This document shows, piece after piece, positions 35,496 through 43,296 of a stretch of DNA of 64,000 nt (within the stretch, counting starts at the first letter, position 1; the number at the start of each line of letters is the position of its first letter). This DNA comes from an uncultured Eggerthella sp. (GTDB lineage Bacteria > Actinomycetota > Coriobacteriia > Coriobacteriales > Eggerthellaceae), in the NCBI GenBank assembly GCA_958431815.1, contig CAUASB010000010.1, positions 1 through 64,000 of the forward strand. The letters are read 5' to 3'. A model generated the notes under the pieces. That model saw only the letters and a list, made by a program, of their open reading frames with translations, ran no database searches and was not told where the DNA came from. Position numbers and translations under genes: made by a program.

Positions 35496-37412
35496 CTATT
35501 GGACGTTGGCGTAAAGGCCTACGGTATAGCGGGTGATATCGGAACGGTTGATGATGCCCACCATCTTGCCGTTGCTCATAACGGGAGCCTTCTTCAGGTG
35601 ATGCTGGGCCAGGGTTGCGCATACGTTGTCCATGCTGTCTGAAAGGTTCACCGTCAGCACGTTCTTGGTGGCAACGGTGCCCACCGTCATGCTCTCAAGT
35701 GCTTGCGCTTTTTCCTCAAAGCTCTTGCCGTTGGAGTCGATGGTGTAGGAGTAGAAGCTGGTGAATGTGGTGTTCTGATGCGCCAGTGTACCGATGATGT
35801 CGCCGTCGCTCACGAAGCCGCACAGTTTTCCGCGCGCATCGACCACGGGGGCGCCGGAAATGCCTTTTTCGGAGAACAGCTTCAGGGCGTCGAGTGCGTT
35901 GGCGTTTTCGTTCAGGGCGAACACTTCGGTTTGCATCAGGCGGGAAAGAATGCTTGCATGGGCTGCCTGTTCCTTTTGCGGTGCGGCCTGCGGTGCCTGC
36001 TTGCGGATGCGGAAGGCCAGCACGAAGCCCAATATGGCCAGAACCAGCGTGAAGGTGAAGCCATAGTGGGATCCGGTGGTGAATGCCAAGGCGGAATCGG
36101 TACCACCCGCCGCCGCGTAGGAGCTTTGCCCCATGGCAAGCAAGCAGGTTGCCGTTGCGGTGCAGATGGCGCCCAGCACTTGCTGCAGCGTGTTCATGAG
36201 TGTGCTGCCGTCGGGGTTCATGCGGGGCGGCAGGGCGGCAAGGGCGTGGGTTTGGCAGGGAGACATGGCCAGCGGCACGCCGATCATCATGATGATGTGG
36301 CACATGATCACATACCATACCGGCGTTTCAGGCGTGGCGAACAGCAACAGCGCGGAAGCTATGGCCGAAAGCGCGAAGCCGGCAAGAGCGGGGATGCGAG
36401 CGCCGATCTTGTCGAAGATGTTGCCTGCTGCCACGCTTACCGCGGCATTCACTAGGCCGCCGGGCAGCATGAAGATGCCTGCCATGGCAACGGCAACGAG
36501 CATGCCGTTCTGATAGAACTGCGGCAACACGTACATGGCCGCCAGGGTGATGCCGAAGTTCAACATCAGGCAGATGGCGCCAACGCGGTAGCCCTGGAAA
36601 GTAAGCACGCGCAGGTCGAGCACGGGAACCTTTAGGCAAAGCTGGCGCTTCACGTACACCACCAGGCACACGGCGCCAATGACGAAGGCTGCGATAACAG
36701 GGGCGGAAGTGGGGCCGTACAGGCTGATCATACCGGCACCCAGTACAATGCCGCCGAAGCCGATGCACGAGGTGATAACGGAAGCTACGTCGATGTGCGG
36801 CTTGGTAAGCTCGTAGGGGTTCACCTCGAATTTGAGGGCAAACACGATGCCCAGAACAAGCGTAACGGCGAAGCTGAAAAAGATGAAGCGCCACGAGAAC
36901 GCGCCGATCAGGATACCGGCAAGCGTAGGGCCGATGGCAGGCGCGAACATGATGATGAGCGCGCTTACGCCCATTGCCTGGCCGATCTTATGGGGTGGGA
37001 TAACTTCCAGCGTCATGGCAAACATCAGCGGCAGAACCAGTCCGGTTCCTATGCCTTGAATGCAGCGTCCTGCCAGGCACATTTCAAAGGAAGGTGCAAA
37101 GCCGCTGATAAGCGCGCCCGCCAGGAAAGCGATAAGGGCAAACAAGGTGATTTTGCGCGCCGAGAGCCATTTGGTAAGCAGGCTTGAGAAGGGCAATACC
37201 AAGCCGATAACCAGCATGTAGCCGACCACCAGCCATTGCGCCATGGAAAGGTCGATGCCGAAAGCGGCGGAAAGCTGGGGGATGGCGATATTCAGCGAGG
37301 TTTCGCTGTACATGCCGGTGAAACCGCCAAGATACAGGCACATCAAGCTCAAATAGGGATGGTCTACCTTGACGCGGGCTTGGGGAAGGTTGGGGGATTG
37401 AGATTCACTCAC
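35496..37412 (-). CDS. MFS (DHA2/EmrB-type) transporter fused to a pair of CBS domains
   Basis: A 638-residue protein. Residues about 20-480 are an EmrB/QacA-like transporter with up to 14 TM segments (GFTGMYSETSLNIAIPQLSAAFG, the WLVVGYMLVIG TM2 region, and GRCIQGIGTGLVLPLMF). After a short linker come two CBS motifs: MQTEVFALNENANALDALKL...GFVSDGDIIG (about 497-545) and MTVGTVATKNVLTVNLSD...GIINRSDITRY (about 578-632). CBS pairs bind adenosyl nucleotides, so export may be gated by energy state (inference). The TetR gene 255 bases upstream on the same strand could control it. Confidence 0.88.
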   Translation of the reverse strand: MSESQSPNLPQARVKVDHPYLSLMCLYLGGFTGMYSETSLNIAIPQLSAAFGIDLSMAQWLVVGYMLVIGLVLPFSSLLTKWLSARKITLFALIAFLAGALISGFAPSFEMCLAGRCIQGIGTGLVLPLMFAMTLEVIPPHKIGQAMGVSALIIMFAPAIGPTLAGILIGAFSWRFIFFSFAVTLVLGIVFALKFEVNPYELTKPHIDVASVITSCIGFGGIVLGAGMISLYGPTSAPVIAAFVIGAVCLVVYVKRQLCLKVPVLDLRVLTFQGYRVGAICLMLNFGITLAAMYVLPQFYQNGMLVAVAMAGIFMLPGGLVNAAVSVAAGNIFDKIGARIPALAGFALSAIASALLLFATPETPVWYVIMCHIIMMIGVPLAMSPCQTHALAALPPRMNPDGSTLMNTLQQVLGAICTATATCLLAMGQSSYAAAGGTDSALAFTTGSHYGFTFTLVLAILGFVLAFRIRKQAPQAAPQKEQAAHASILSRLMQTEVFALNENANALDALKLFSEKGISGAPVVDARGKLCGFVSDGDIIGTLAHQNTTFTSFYSYTIDSNGKSFEEKAQALESMTVGTVATKNVLTVNLSDSMDNVCATLAQHHLKKAPVMSNGKMVGIINRSDITRYTVGLYANVQ

Positions 37413-37452
37413 GTGTTTACGGCTTCCTTTCTACGTGTGCGAAGCCGCATTG

Positions 37453-37497
37453 CGCCCAAAAAAGAAGCGTTCGTAGCGGGGAGCTACGAACGCTTCG
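37453..37497 (-). terminator. terminator between tetR and the MFS-CBS gene (possible attenuator)
   Basis: GAAGCGTTCGTAGC pairs perfectly with GCTACGAACGCTTC around GGGGA. On the minus strand six T follow. It ends the tetR transcript and lies only about 40 bases before the MFS-CBS start codon. Confidence 0.88.
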
Positions 37498-37666
37498 TAT
37501 GGGTGAGGCGACTTCACTTGCTTTAACGGTTTTGCATTATAAGCAGAATGAAAGGCTCTTCGTAAGCGTTGATTTTGTGGAGTTTGAAACCGTTTTGAAA
37601 ACGTATGAACACCGAACCGAACGGTACAGCTTATTTGGGTTGAGGCGGGCTTCAGCTCTCTGATTG

Positions 37667-38311
37667 CTAGCGGTGCCAATGCTCCAAACACATGCCGATG
37701 AACTCTTCCATGGCAGGCTGGAATTCAGGCTTTGTGCGTTGTATTCCCAACTCGTCAAGCGCCTGTGCCACCATGGCGTTGGCGGAGCACCCGCCTACCA
37801 TGCCCATACCATGGGAGTGAATGGTGGAAAGCAGGTAGTTGAAGCGGTCTTTGTCCCCTGCGAACAGATTGCCCATTTGGCTGTAGAGCTTATCCAGGTA
37901 GTCGTAGTAGCCCTTCTTGGATGCCTTCAGACGTTCAAGGGTCACATTGGTTTCGATGATGGTCATAAGAATGTCGCCGTACACGAACCAATCGCGGTTT
38001 TTGGTGGCAATGTCGGCCCAGGTTGCCGCCATTGCTTCAGCATCGAACACAGTGGTGGAAGGAAAGGCCTTCAGCAGGGCATCGAAATACGAATCGCGGG
38101 CGTCGGCGGAAAGCTCAAGGAATATCTCTTCCTTGGTGGTTACGTATTTGTAGAGGCTTGCGCGCGACCAGCCAAGGCGTTCGGCAATGGTGGTAAGCGT
38201 TATCTCGTGATAGGGCACTTCGCGGTACAGTTGCGCCGTTGCCTGCTTGATATCGGCCATGCGCTGGCATTTCTGCTCATCGCTGCGTGCTCTTTTGAAA
38301 TCCTGCTTCAT
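37667..38311 (-). CDS. TetR/AcrR-family transcriptional regulator
   Basis: A 214-residue protein. The N-terminal helix-turn-helix is at about residues 20-60 (YREVPYHEITLTTIAERLGWSRASLYKYVTTKEEIF), followed by a helical ligand-binding domain. AAGGAAG precedes the ATG at 38311. It is divergent from the cupin/aldo-keto reductase cluster, with a palindromic site between the genes, so it probably represses that cluster and itself. The ligand is unknown. Confidence 0.9.
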   Translation of the reverse strand: MKQDFKRARSDEQKCQRMADIKQATAQLYREVPYHEITLTTIAERLGWSRASLYKYVTTKEEIFLELSADARDSYFDALLKAFPSTTVFDAEAMAATWADIATKNRDWFVYGDILMTIIETNVTLERLKASKKGYYDYLDKLYSQMGNLFAGDKDRFNYLLSTIHSHGMGMVGGCSANAMVAQALDELGIQRTKPEFQPAMEEFIGMCLEHWHR

Positions 38312-38420
38312 GGTTCTTCCTTGCCTGAGCACATCCTGTTTTGGCTGTGCTTGTATGGCGTGTGTTCATATACGTTTTCGCGAACAGTATAACCCACCTT
38401 TTTGCCTATAAGTAACAAGG

Positions 38421-38474
38421 CGTAAGTTATGTGATTGACAATTTACGTGACGTTGCGTAACTTATTTTACGTGA
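38421..38474 (+). promoter_or_regulatory. promoter and TetR operator region of the cupin cluster
   Basis: TTGACA (38435-38440), 17 bases, then TAACTT (38458-38463) form a promoter. An 18-bp imperfect palindrome TTACGTGACGTTGCGTAA (38443-38460) sits exactly in the spacer. The half-sites recur: CGTAA at 38421, TTATGTGA at 38427, TTACGTGA at 38467. This is where a TetR repressor would block RNA polymerase. Confidence 0.7.
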
Positions 38475-38516
38475 AGAGAACAGGCGCCGTGCCTGAGTCC
38501 TTAGAAGGAGATAACC

Positions 38517-38948
38517 ATGAAGTATCAAGACAAGGCCGAGTTCGAAAAGGCGAATATGTTCGGCATGGGTGAGCCGAACACCGCATACGCCCAGTATTTT
38601 ATCGGCGAATCGTTTTTGAACCCCCTTACCGACCCAGCCGTCGGCCCCTTTGCCGCCAATGTGACGTTCGAGCCTGGTTGCCGCAACAACTGGCATATCC
38701 ACCATGCCAAGCAGGGCGGCGGCCAGATGCTCATCTGCACGGCAGGTGAGGGCTGGTACCAGGAAGAGGGCAAGGCGGCAGTAAGCCTTACGCCGGGCAC
38801 CGTAATCATGATTTCCGCCGAAGTGAAGCATTGGCATGGTGCCAAGGCCGACAGCTGGTTCAGCCATGTTGCCGTTGAGGTTCCCGGCGTTGAAACCTCC
38901 AACGAATGGTGCGAGCCGGTATCCGACGAAGAGTACGCCGCCCTGTAA
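38517..38948 (+). CDS. cupin-domain protein
   Basis: A 143-residue single cupin. Motif 1 NNWHIHHAKQGGGQMLICTAGEGWYQEEG carries the metal-binding histidines and motif 2 PGTVIMISAEVKHWHGAKADSWFSHVAVE the last histidine. Family members are metal-dependent isomerases, dioxygenases or lyases; those located with carboxymuconolactone decarboxylases are usually unassigned. AGAAGGAGAT precedes the ATG. First gene of the TetR-controlled cluster. Confidence 0.88.
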   Translation: MKYQDKAEFEKANMFGMGEPNTAYAQYFIGESFLNPLTDPAVGPFAANVTFEPGCRNNWHIHHAKQGGGQMLICTAGEGWYQEEGKAAVSLTPGTVIMISAEVKHWHGAKADSWFSHVAVEVPGVETSNEWCEPVSDEEYAAL

Positions 38949-38959
38949 AAGGAGCAGAA

Positions 38960-39976
38960 ATGGAGTACGCCAAATTAGGGTGGTCGGGCATTGAGGTTTC
39001 GAAGGTGTGCCTTGGCGGCATGAGCTTCGGCAAGGCTTCGCCCGATTTTCACCAGTGGACCATTGGTTCCAAGGAAACCGAGGAAGTAATCGGACATGCC
39101 TTTGAGCGCGGTATCAACTTCATCGATACCGCGAACTGCTATTCCTTCGGTACGAGCGAAGAGTACATCGGCCGAGCGCTGCGCAACTTGAGCATTCCCC
39201 GCGAAAAGGTAGTTTTGGCAAGTAAGGTCCATTTCAACGAAGGCGGTCTTTCGAAGAAGGCTATTCTCCGTGAAATCGACGGCACGTTGAAGCGCTTGGG
39301 AACCGACTACTTGGACCTCTACATCATTCACCGTTTTGATTACGACGTTCCTATCGAAGAAACGCTCGAAGCGCTTGATTCGCTGGTTAAGGCGGGCAAG
39401 GTTCGTGCGCTAGGAGCAAGCGAGATGTACGCCTATCAGCTTCACACCATGCAGGTTGCTGCAGAGCGCAATGGATTCACGAAGTTCACCAGCATGCAGT
39501 GCCATTACAACCTGCTGTATCGCGAAGATGAGCGCGAGATGATACCCGTATGCCGCCAGTTCGATATGGCACTAACCCCGTACAGCCCGCTGGCTTCAGG
39601 CCATCTTGCCCGTTCAACATGGGATTGCGACTCGAAGCGGAGCGTCACTGACTCCACCATGCGCAACAAGTACGATGCCGCGCGCACTGAAGACGAGCCC
39701 ATCATTGCTCGCGTTTCCGAAGTGGCACACGCGCATGGCGTGCCGATGTCGCAGATTGCCCTGGCGTGGTTGTGGGCTCGTGGTGTCGAGGCTCCCATTG
39801 TCGGCTGCAGCAAGCCTTCGCGGGTTGATAGCGCTGTCGATGCTCTCGATGTCCATCTTTCGAAAGAGGAAATCGATTACCTGGAAGAGCTGTATCGCGC
39901 GCATGAATTGGTGGGGCCGAAATCTCGTCCTGGCGAAAAGCCCCTGGCGGGTACCACGAAAGTAAAGCTCAAATAG
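38960..39976 (+). CDS. aldo/keto reductase
   Basis: NAD(P)H-dependent oxidoreductase of 338 residues. Active-site Asp and Tyr are in FIDTANCYSFGTSEEYIG, Lys in LASKVHF, and His in LYIIHRFDYD; C-terminal cofactor loop PIVGCSKPSRVDSAVDAL. It resembles the AKR5/AKR11-type (YhdN, YajO) group. AAAAGGAG precedes the ATG at 38960, 11 bases after the cupin gene, so they are co-transcribed. Confidence 0.93.
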   Translation: MEYAKLGWSGIEVSKVCLGGMSFGKASPDFHQWTIGSKETEEVIGHAFERGINFIDTANCYSFGTSEEYIGRALRNLSIPREKVVLASKVHFNEGGLSKKAILREIDGTLKRLGTDYLDLYIIHRFDYDVPIEETLEALDSLVKAGKVRALGASEMYAYQLHTMQVAAERNGFTKFTSMQCHYNLLYREDEREMIPVCRQFDMALTPYSPLASGHLARSTWDCDSKRSVTDSTMRNKYDAARTEDEPIIARVSEVAHAHGVPMSQIALAWLWARGVEAPIVGCSKPSRVDSAVDALDVHLSKEEIDYLEELYRAHELVGPKSRPGEKPLAGTTKVKLK

Positions 39977-40033
39977 AGCACTTGAACAGGTGCTATACCG
40001 TTATAACGAGCAATAAGTATATAAAGACCCTAC

Positions 40034-40063
40034 AGTGTCGTAGATAACTACTATTTCGACACT
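40034..40063 (+). promoter_or_regulatory. inverted repeat in front of the carboxymuconolactone decarboxylase gene
   Basis: AGTGTCG (40034-40040) and CGACACT (40057-40063) form perfect 7-bp arms with 16 bases between, about 30 bases before the ATG at 40093. It may be a second operator or an mRNA hairpin. The AT-rich stretch AAGTATATAAAG just upstream could hold a promoter. Confidence 0.45.
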
Positions 40064-40092
40064 AGAGGCGCATAGTAAGAAGGGACATTCCA

Positions 40093-40422
40093 ATGGTAAA
40101 GCAAACAGCAGGTAGGGATCAGCTGGGTGAGTTCGCCCCTAAGTTCGCACAGCTCAACGACGACGTTCTGTTCGGCGAGGTGTGGTCGCGCGAAGACAAG
40201 CTTTCCCTGAAGCAGCGCTCCATCGTCACGGTTTCCGTGCTTATCGGCAAGGGCATGCTCGATTCGTCTTTCAAGTTCCATATCCAGTCTGCCAAGAAGA
40301 ACGGCGTAACTGCTGAAGAGATGACAGAGCTCATTACCCATGCTGCCTTCTATGCTGGCTGGCCCAATGCATGGGCTGCCTTCAACATGGCAAAAGAGGT
40401 TTACGCGGAAGACGCCGAATAG
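40093..40422 (+). CDS. carboxymuconolactone decarboxylase family protein
   Basis: A 109-residue AhpD/CMD-fold protein with LSLKQRSIVTVSVLIGKGMLDSSFKFHIQSAKKNGVTAEEMTELI, then AAFYAGWPNAWAAFNMAKE. It has no cysteine, so it cannot act as an AhpD-type peroxidase; a lactone decarboxylase or isomerase role is possible. AAGGGA precedes the ATG. It is between the two aldo/keto reductase genes. Confidence 0.88.
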   Translation: MVKQTAGRDQLGEFAPKFAQLNDDVLFGEVWSREDKLSLKQRSIVTVSVLIGKGMLDSSFKFHIQSAKKNGVTAEEMTELITHAAFYAGWPNAWAAFNMAKEVYAEDAE

Positions 40423-40436
40423 TCACCGCATCATCG

Positions 40437-40487
40437 AGCCGCTGCCGTCAACACGCTTCTTTGTGTGCTGGGGCAGCGGCTTTCTTT
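40437..40487 (+). terminator. hairpin between the decarboxylase and the second aldo/keto reductase
   Basis: AGCCGCTGCC (40437-40446) pairs with GGCAGCGGCT (40472-40481), followed by TTCTTT. It could partly stop transcription or stabilise the upstream message; the second reductase starts 16 bases later. Confidence 0.65.
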
Positions 40488-40503
40488 ACGAAAGGATTGC
40501 TTA

Positions 40504-41601
40504 ATGGAGTACCGAACGCTTCCGTGCAGTGGAGAGAAGATCAGCGTTCTTGGCCTTGGGGCGGGAAGCTTGCACAATGCCTCGGCATCTGAGATCGAGG
40601 AAACGGTTTCCCTGGCAATTGACAAGGGAATCAACTACTTCGACTTCATTCCCAGCACGGCTGCTCCTTTGCCCGCCATCGCTAAAGGCATTGGCAAGCG
40701 GAGGAATGAAGTGTTCCTGCAGGTTCATATTGGAGCCGAATACACCAGCGGCAATTACGGGTGGACCACCAACGTTGATCTTGCCAAGCGCGAGTTCGAG
40801 GCGCGTTTGGAGCTTTTGGATACTGACTATGCCGACTTCGGCTTCATTCACTGCATCGACGAGGATTCCGACTTCGATGCCGTGATGAACGGGGGCATTT
40901 GGGATTACGCCTGTGAAATGAAGCGCCAAGGCGTTATTAAGCATCTTGCTTTCAGCACCCATACGGTTGGCATTGCACGTCGTTTCCTGGAAACGGGTGA
41001 AATGGATTTGGGCATGTTCAGCATCAATCCGATGTACGACTACACCGATAGTTCCTCCTATGGCAAGGGCGCCGCCGGTGAGCGCAGGGCGCTGTACCAG
41101 GAATTCGAAAAGCGCGGTGTGGCTATTTCGGTGATGAAGGCTTTTGCTGGAGGTCAATTACTTGATGCCCGTCTTTCTCCCTTCGGCAAGGCGCTTACCA
41201 AGTCGCAGTGCATTCAGTACGCTTTGGACAAGCCTGGTGTGGTAACGGTGCTTCCCGGTGTGCGCGGCAAGCAGGACTTGTTGGAGTTGCTTGAAGCGCT
41301 TGAAGCTGCGCCCAAGGAAAAAGACTATTCCGAGTTGGCTAGCTTGGCACCGCAGTCGATAGAGGGCTCGTGCGTGTACTGCAACCATTGCCAGCCATGC
41401 CCTAATGGCTTGGAAATCGGCCTCATCAACAAGTACTACGATCTGGCCTGTTTGGGCGATGAGCTTGCTGCCGACCATTATCGGAATTTGGACCATGTTG
41501 CCTCGGAGTGCTCTTCGTGCGGGCATTGCGACTATCGATGCCCCTTTGGGGTAGAGCAAAGCGCGCGTATGCAGGAAATTGCCGCTTACTTCGGCGAGTA
41601 G
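40504..41601 (+). CDS. aldo/keto reductase with C-terminal ferredoxin-like cysteine motifs
   Basis: A 365-residue protein. The N-terminal 270 residues form an AKR barrel (VLGLGAGSLHNASASEIEETVSLAIDKGINYFDF), but the usual catalytic Tyr of the FDTA..Y motif is not evident (FIPSTAAPLP). The C terminus has CVYCNHCQPCP and CSSCGHCDYRCPFGV, two clusters for 4Fe-4S centres. Such proteins may couple ferredoxin-type electrons to substrate reduction. Ribosome site GAAAGGA. Last gene of the cluster. Confidence 0.88.
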   Translation: MEYRTLPCSGEKISVLGLGAGSLHNASASEIEETVSLAIDKGINYFDFIPSTAAPLPAIAKGIGKRRNEVFLQVHIGAEYTSGNYGWTTNVDLAKREFEARLELLDTDYADFGFIHCIDEDSDFDAVMNGGIWDYACEMKRQGVIKHLAFSTHTVGIARRFLETGEMDLGMFSINPMYDYTDSSSYGKGAAGERRALYQEFEKRGVAISVMKAFAGGQLLDARLSPFGKALTKSQCIQYALDKPGVVTVLPGVRGKQDLLELLEALEAAPKEKDYSELASLAPQSIEGSCVYCNHCQPCPNGLEIGLINKYYDLACLGDELAADHYRNLDHVASECSSCGHCDYRCPFGVEQSARMQEIAAYFGE

Positions 41602-41625
41602 AGCACGTATTGTTTTGCAAATGAA

Positions 41626-41658
41626 ACGACCCTGCTGTGTTGTACTCAGCAGGGTCGT
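41626..41658 (+). terminator. terminator after the second aldo/keto reductase
   Basis: ACGACCCTGCTG pairs with CAGCAGGGTCGT around TGTTGTACT; T-rich bases follow loosely. Confidence 0.75.
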
Positions 41659-41702
41659 TGTGCGTTTTCACTTGTTTAGGTATTCCAGACAAGCAGGGTG
41701 CG

Positions 41703-42320
41703 CTAGTTGATCCAGGGGCGGATACGGTACGTTACGCCAAGCTCATCGCATATTGCTTGGCACTGCTGTTCCTCTTCATGAGTGATTGTGGTGCCCACTG
41801 TACTCATCACCACGTTGGGCACGTACTTCTTCACCTCGCGTGCGAACTCAAGCATGGCAGGGAAGGCCTTTTCGCCGAATCGGCTGCGGGTAAGCTTCAG
41901 ATACTCTTCGGCGTTCGGCGTGTTAAGGCTGATGGAAATCGTGTCTACCAGCCCTTCGAACTCGGGTGCGATATCGCGTCCGTTGATAAGCGAACCCTGG
42001 CCGTTGGTGTTCACGCGAATGGGGATGCTCCAGCGGCGCTTTGCCTCGGCGGCAACGCGTTTCAGCATATCGAATGCTTCGGTGGGCTCGCCAAAACCGC
42101 AGAACACCAGCTCTTCGTATTTCGACATGTCGAATGCCTTAAACGCTTCCATAGCCTCTTCGAAGCTGGGCTCGTGCTCAAGCCACAGCGTGTCCGACTT
42201 TCCAACGGAATCGTCGGTTTGACGGACGCAGAACGTGCAGGCGCACGAGCAGCGGTTGGTAAGGTTGACGTAAAGGCCGTTGTGAACTTCGTACAGGATG
42301 GTCATTGCTTTGTTCTTCAT
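41703..42320 (-). CDS. TatD-associated type radical SAM protein
   Basis: A 205-residue radical SAM protein. The 4Fe-4S site is NLTNRCSCACTFCVRQTDD (CxxxCxxC), followed by LVFCGFGEPTEAFD and VNTNGQGSLINGRDI. The short length and the CVRQTDDSVGKSDTLWLEHEP segment match radical SAM proteins found beside TatD nucleases. No tatD is present here. GAGGAG precedes the ATG at 42320; the longer frame to 42419 overlaps the kinase gene. Substrate unknown. It follows the pyridoxal kinase by 40 bases. Confidence 0.85.
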   Translation of the reverse strand: MKNKAMTILYEVHNGLYVNLTNRCSCACTFCVRQTDDSVGKSDTLWLEHEPSFEEAMEAFKAFDMSKYEELVFCGFGEPTEAFDMLKRVAAEAKRRWSIPIRVNTNGQGSLINGRDIAPEFEGLVDTISISLNTPNAEEYLKLTRSRFGEKAFPAMLEFAREVKKYVPNVVMSTVGTTITHEEEQQCQAICDELGVTYRIRPWIN

Positions 42321-42360
42321 GGTGAACTCCTCGGTTTGGGGCTCGGTTGGGAGTCGGGTT

Positions 42361-43188
42361 TTAAGACAGGGTGTGAAGCTTTTCTTCGAAGCACAGGCCG
42401 TCGGTAGCGGGAAGGTCAAGCTCGATGGAGCGCTGAACGCACTCCTTTACGAACTGCGAAGCCTTGCGTACTGATTCTTCGAACAGGACGCCATTGACGG
42501 CATCGGCGATGATGATGGCGGAAAACACGTCTCCTGTGCCCGAGCGCTGTCCGCCTAGGCGCGGGCCGGCTACCGTAAACGATTCGCCGCCTTGCTCGCA
42601 GCAACAGTTCACCACTGTGTTTTCTTGCTCGACGCCGGTAACGATAACGCGCTTCGGCCCGAGCTCGGTAAGCTCGTGCGCAAGCTCTAGGGCATCGGTC
42701 GGGGTGATTTCCTCGTTGTAGGGGCGGTTTGCCAGGATGCATGCCTCGGTAAGGTTGGGGGAAATGATGTCGGCTTTCGCAACCAGCTCGCGCATGCCCT
42801 GGCACATGGCGGGCGTGTACGTGGCATAGGGACGGCCTTCGTCTCCCATCACGGGATCCACCATCACGATGGTCTCAGGCTCGTTGAACTCGTCGATGAA
42901 GCCAGAGACGATGCGTATCTGTTTCTCGGAGCCCAAAAAGCCGGTACAGATACCGTTGAAGCGCAGCCCGAGCTTCTTCCATTCTGCGATGTGCTGTTCC
43001 ATGTAAGGCGTGAAATCTTGGAAGCTGAAGCTTTCAAAGCCCGTGTGGTTGGAAAGGATGGAAGTGGGCAGAACACAGCATTGCACGCGTAGCTGGGAAA
43101 TAATGGGAAGCTGAACGGCTGCTGAGCATCGCCCGAAGCCGGTGATGTCGTTTACCAGCGCTATCTTCTTTTGGTTGTTGTGGCTCAC
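42361..43188 (-). CDS. pdxY: pyridoxal/pyridoxamine kinase
   Basis: Phosphorylates vitamin B6 vitamers. The 275-residue ribokinase-fold protein has ALVNDITGFGRCSAAVQLPIIS at the N terminus, VMVDPVMGDEGRPYATYTP, ISPNLTEACIL and the anion-hole motif GQRSGTGDVFSA with the catalytic Asp. It resembles the pyridoxamine kinase group (PdxY/PdxK). The likely start is GTG at 43188, after GGAG; the frame is open to 43287 but has no ribosome site there. Confidence 0.9.
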   Translation of the reverse strand: MSHNNQKKIALVNDITGFGRCSAAVQLPIISQLRVQCCVLPTSILSNHTGFESFSFQDFTPYMEQHIAEWKKLGLRFNGICTGFLGSEKQIRIVSGFIDEFNEPETIVMVDPVMGDEGRPYATYTPAMCQGMRELVAKADIISPNLTEACILANRPYNEEITPTDALELAHELTELGPKRVIVTGVEQENTVVNCCCEQGGESFTVAGPRLGGQRSGTGDVFSAIIIADAVNGVLFEESVRKASQFVKECVQRSIELDLPATDGLCFEEKLHTLS

Positions 43189-43244
43189 GGTTGCTACTCC
43201 GATTGATGTGCTTGCTTTGTCGGTCAAAGTATAGGGCAAAACAA

Positions 43245-43275
43245 CGAAAGCCCCAGCGGTATGCCAGGGCTTTCG
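43245..43275 (-). terminator. terminator between the PARG-like gene and pdxY
   Basis: CGAAAGCCC pairs with GGGCTTTCG; on the minus strand TTGTTTTG follows. Confidence 0.75.
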
Positions 43276-43296
43276 CAGGGTTTGCAAAACGGCGCT

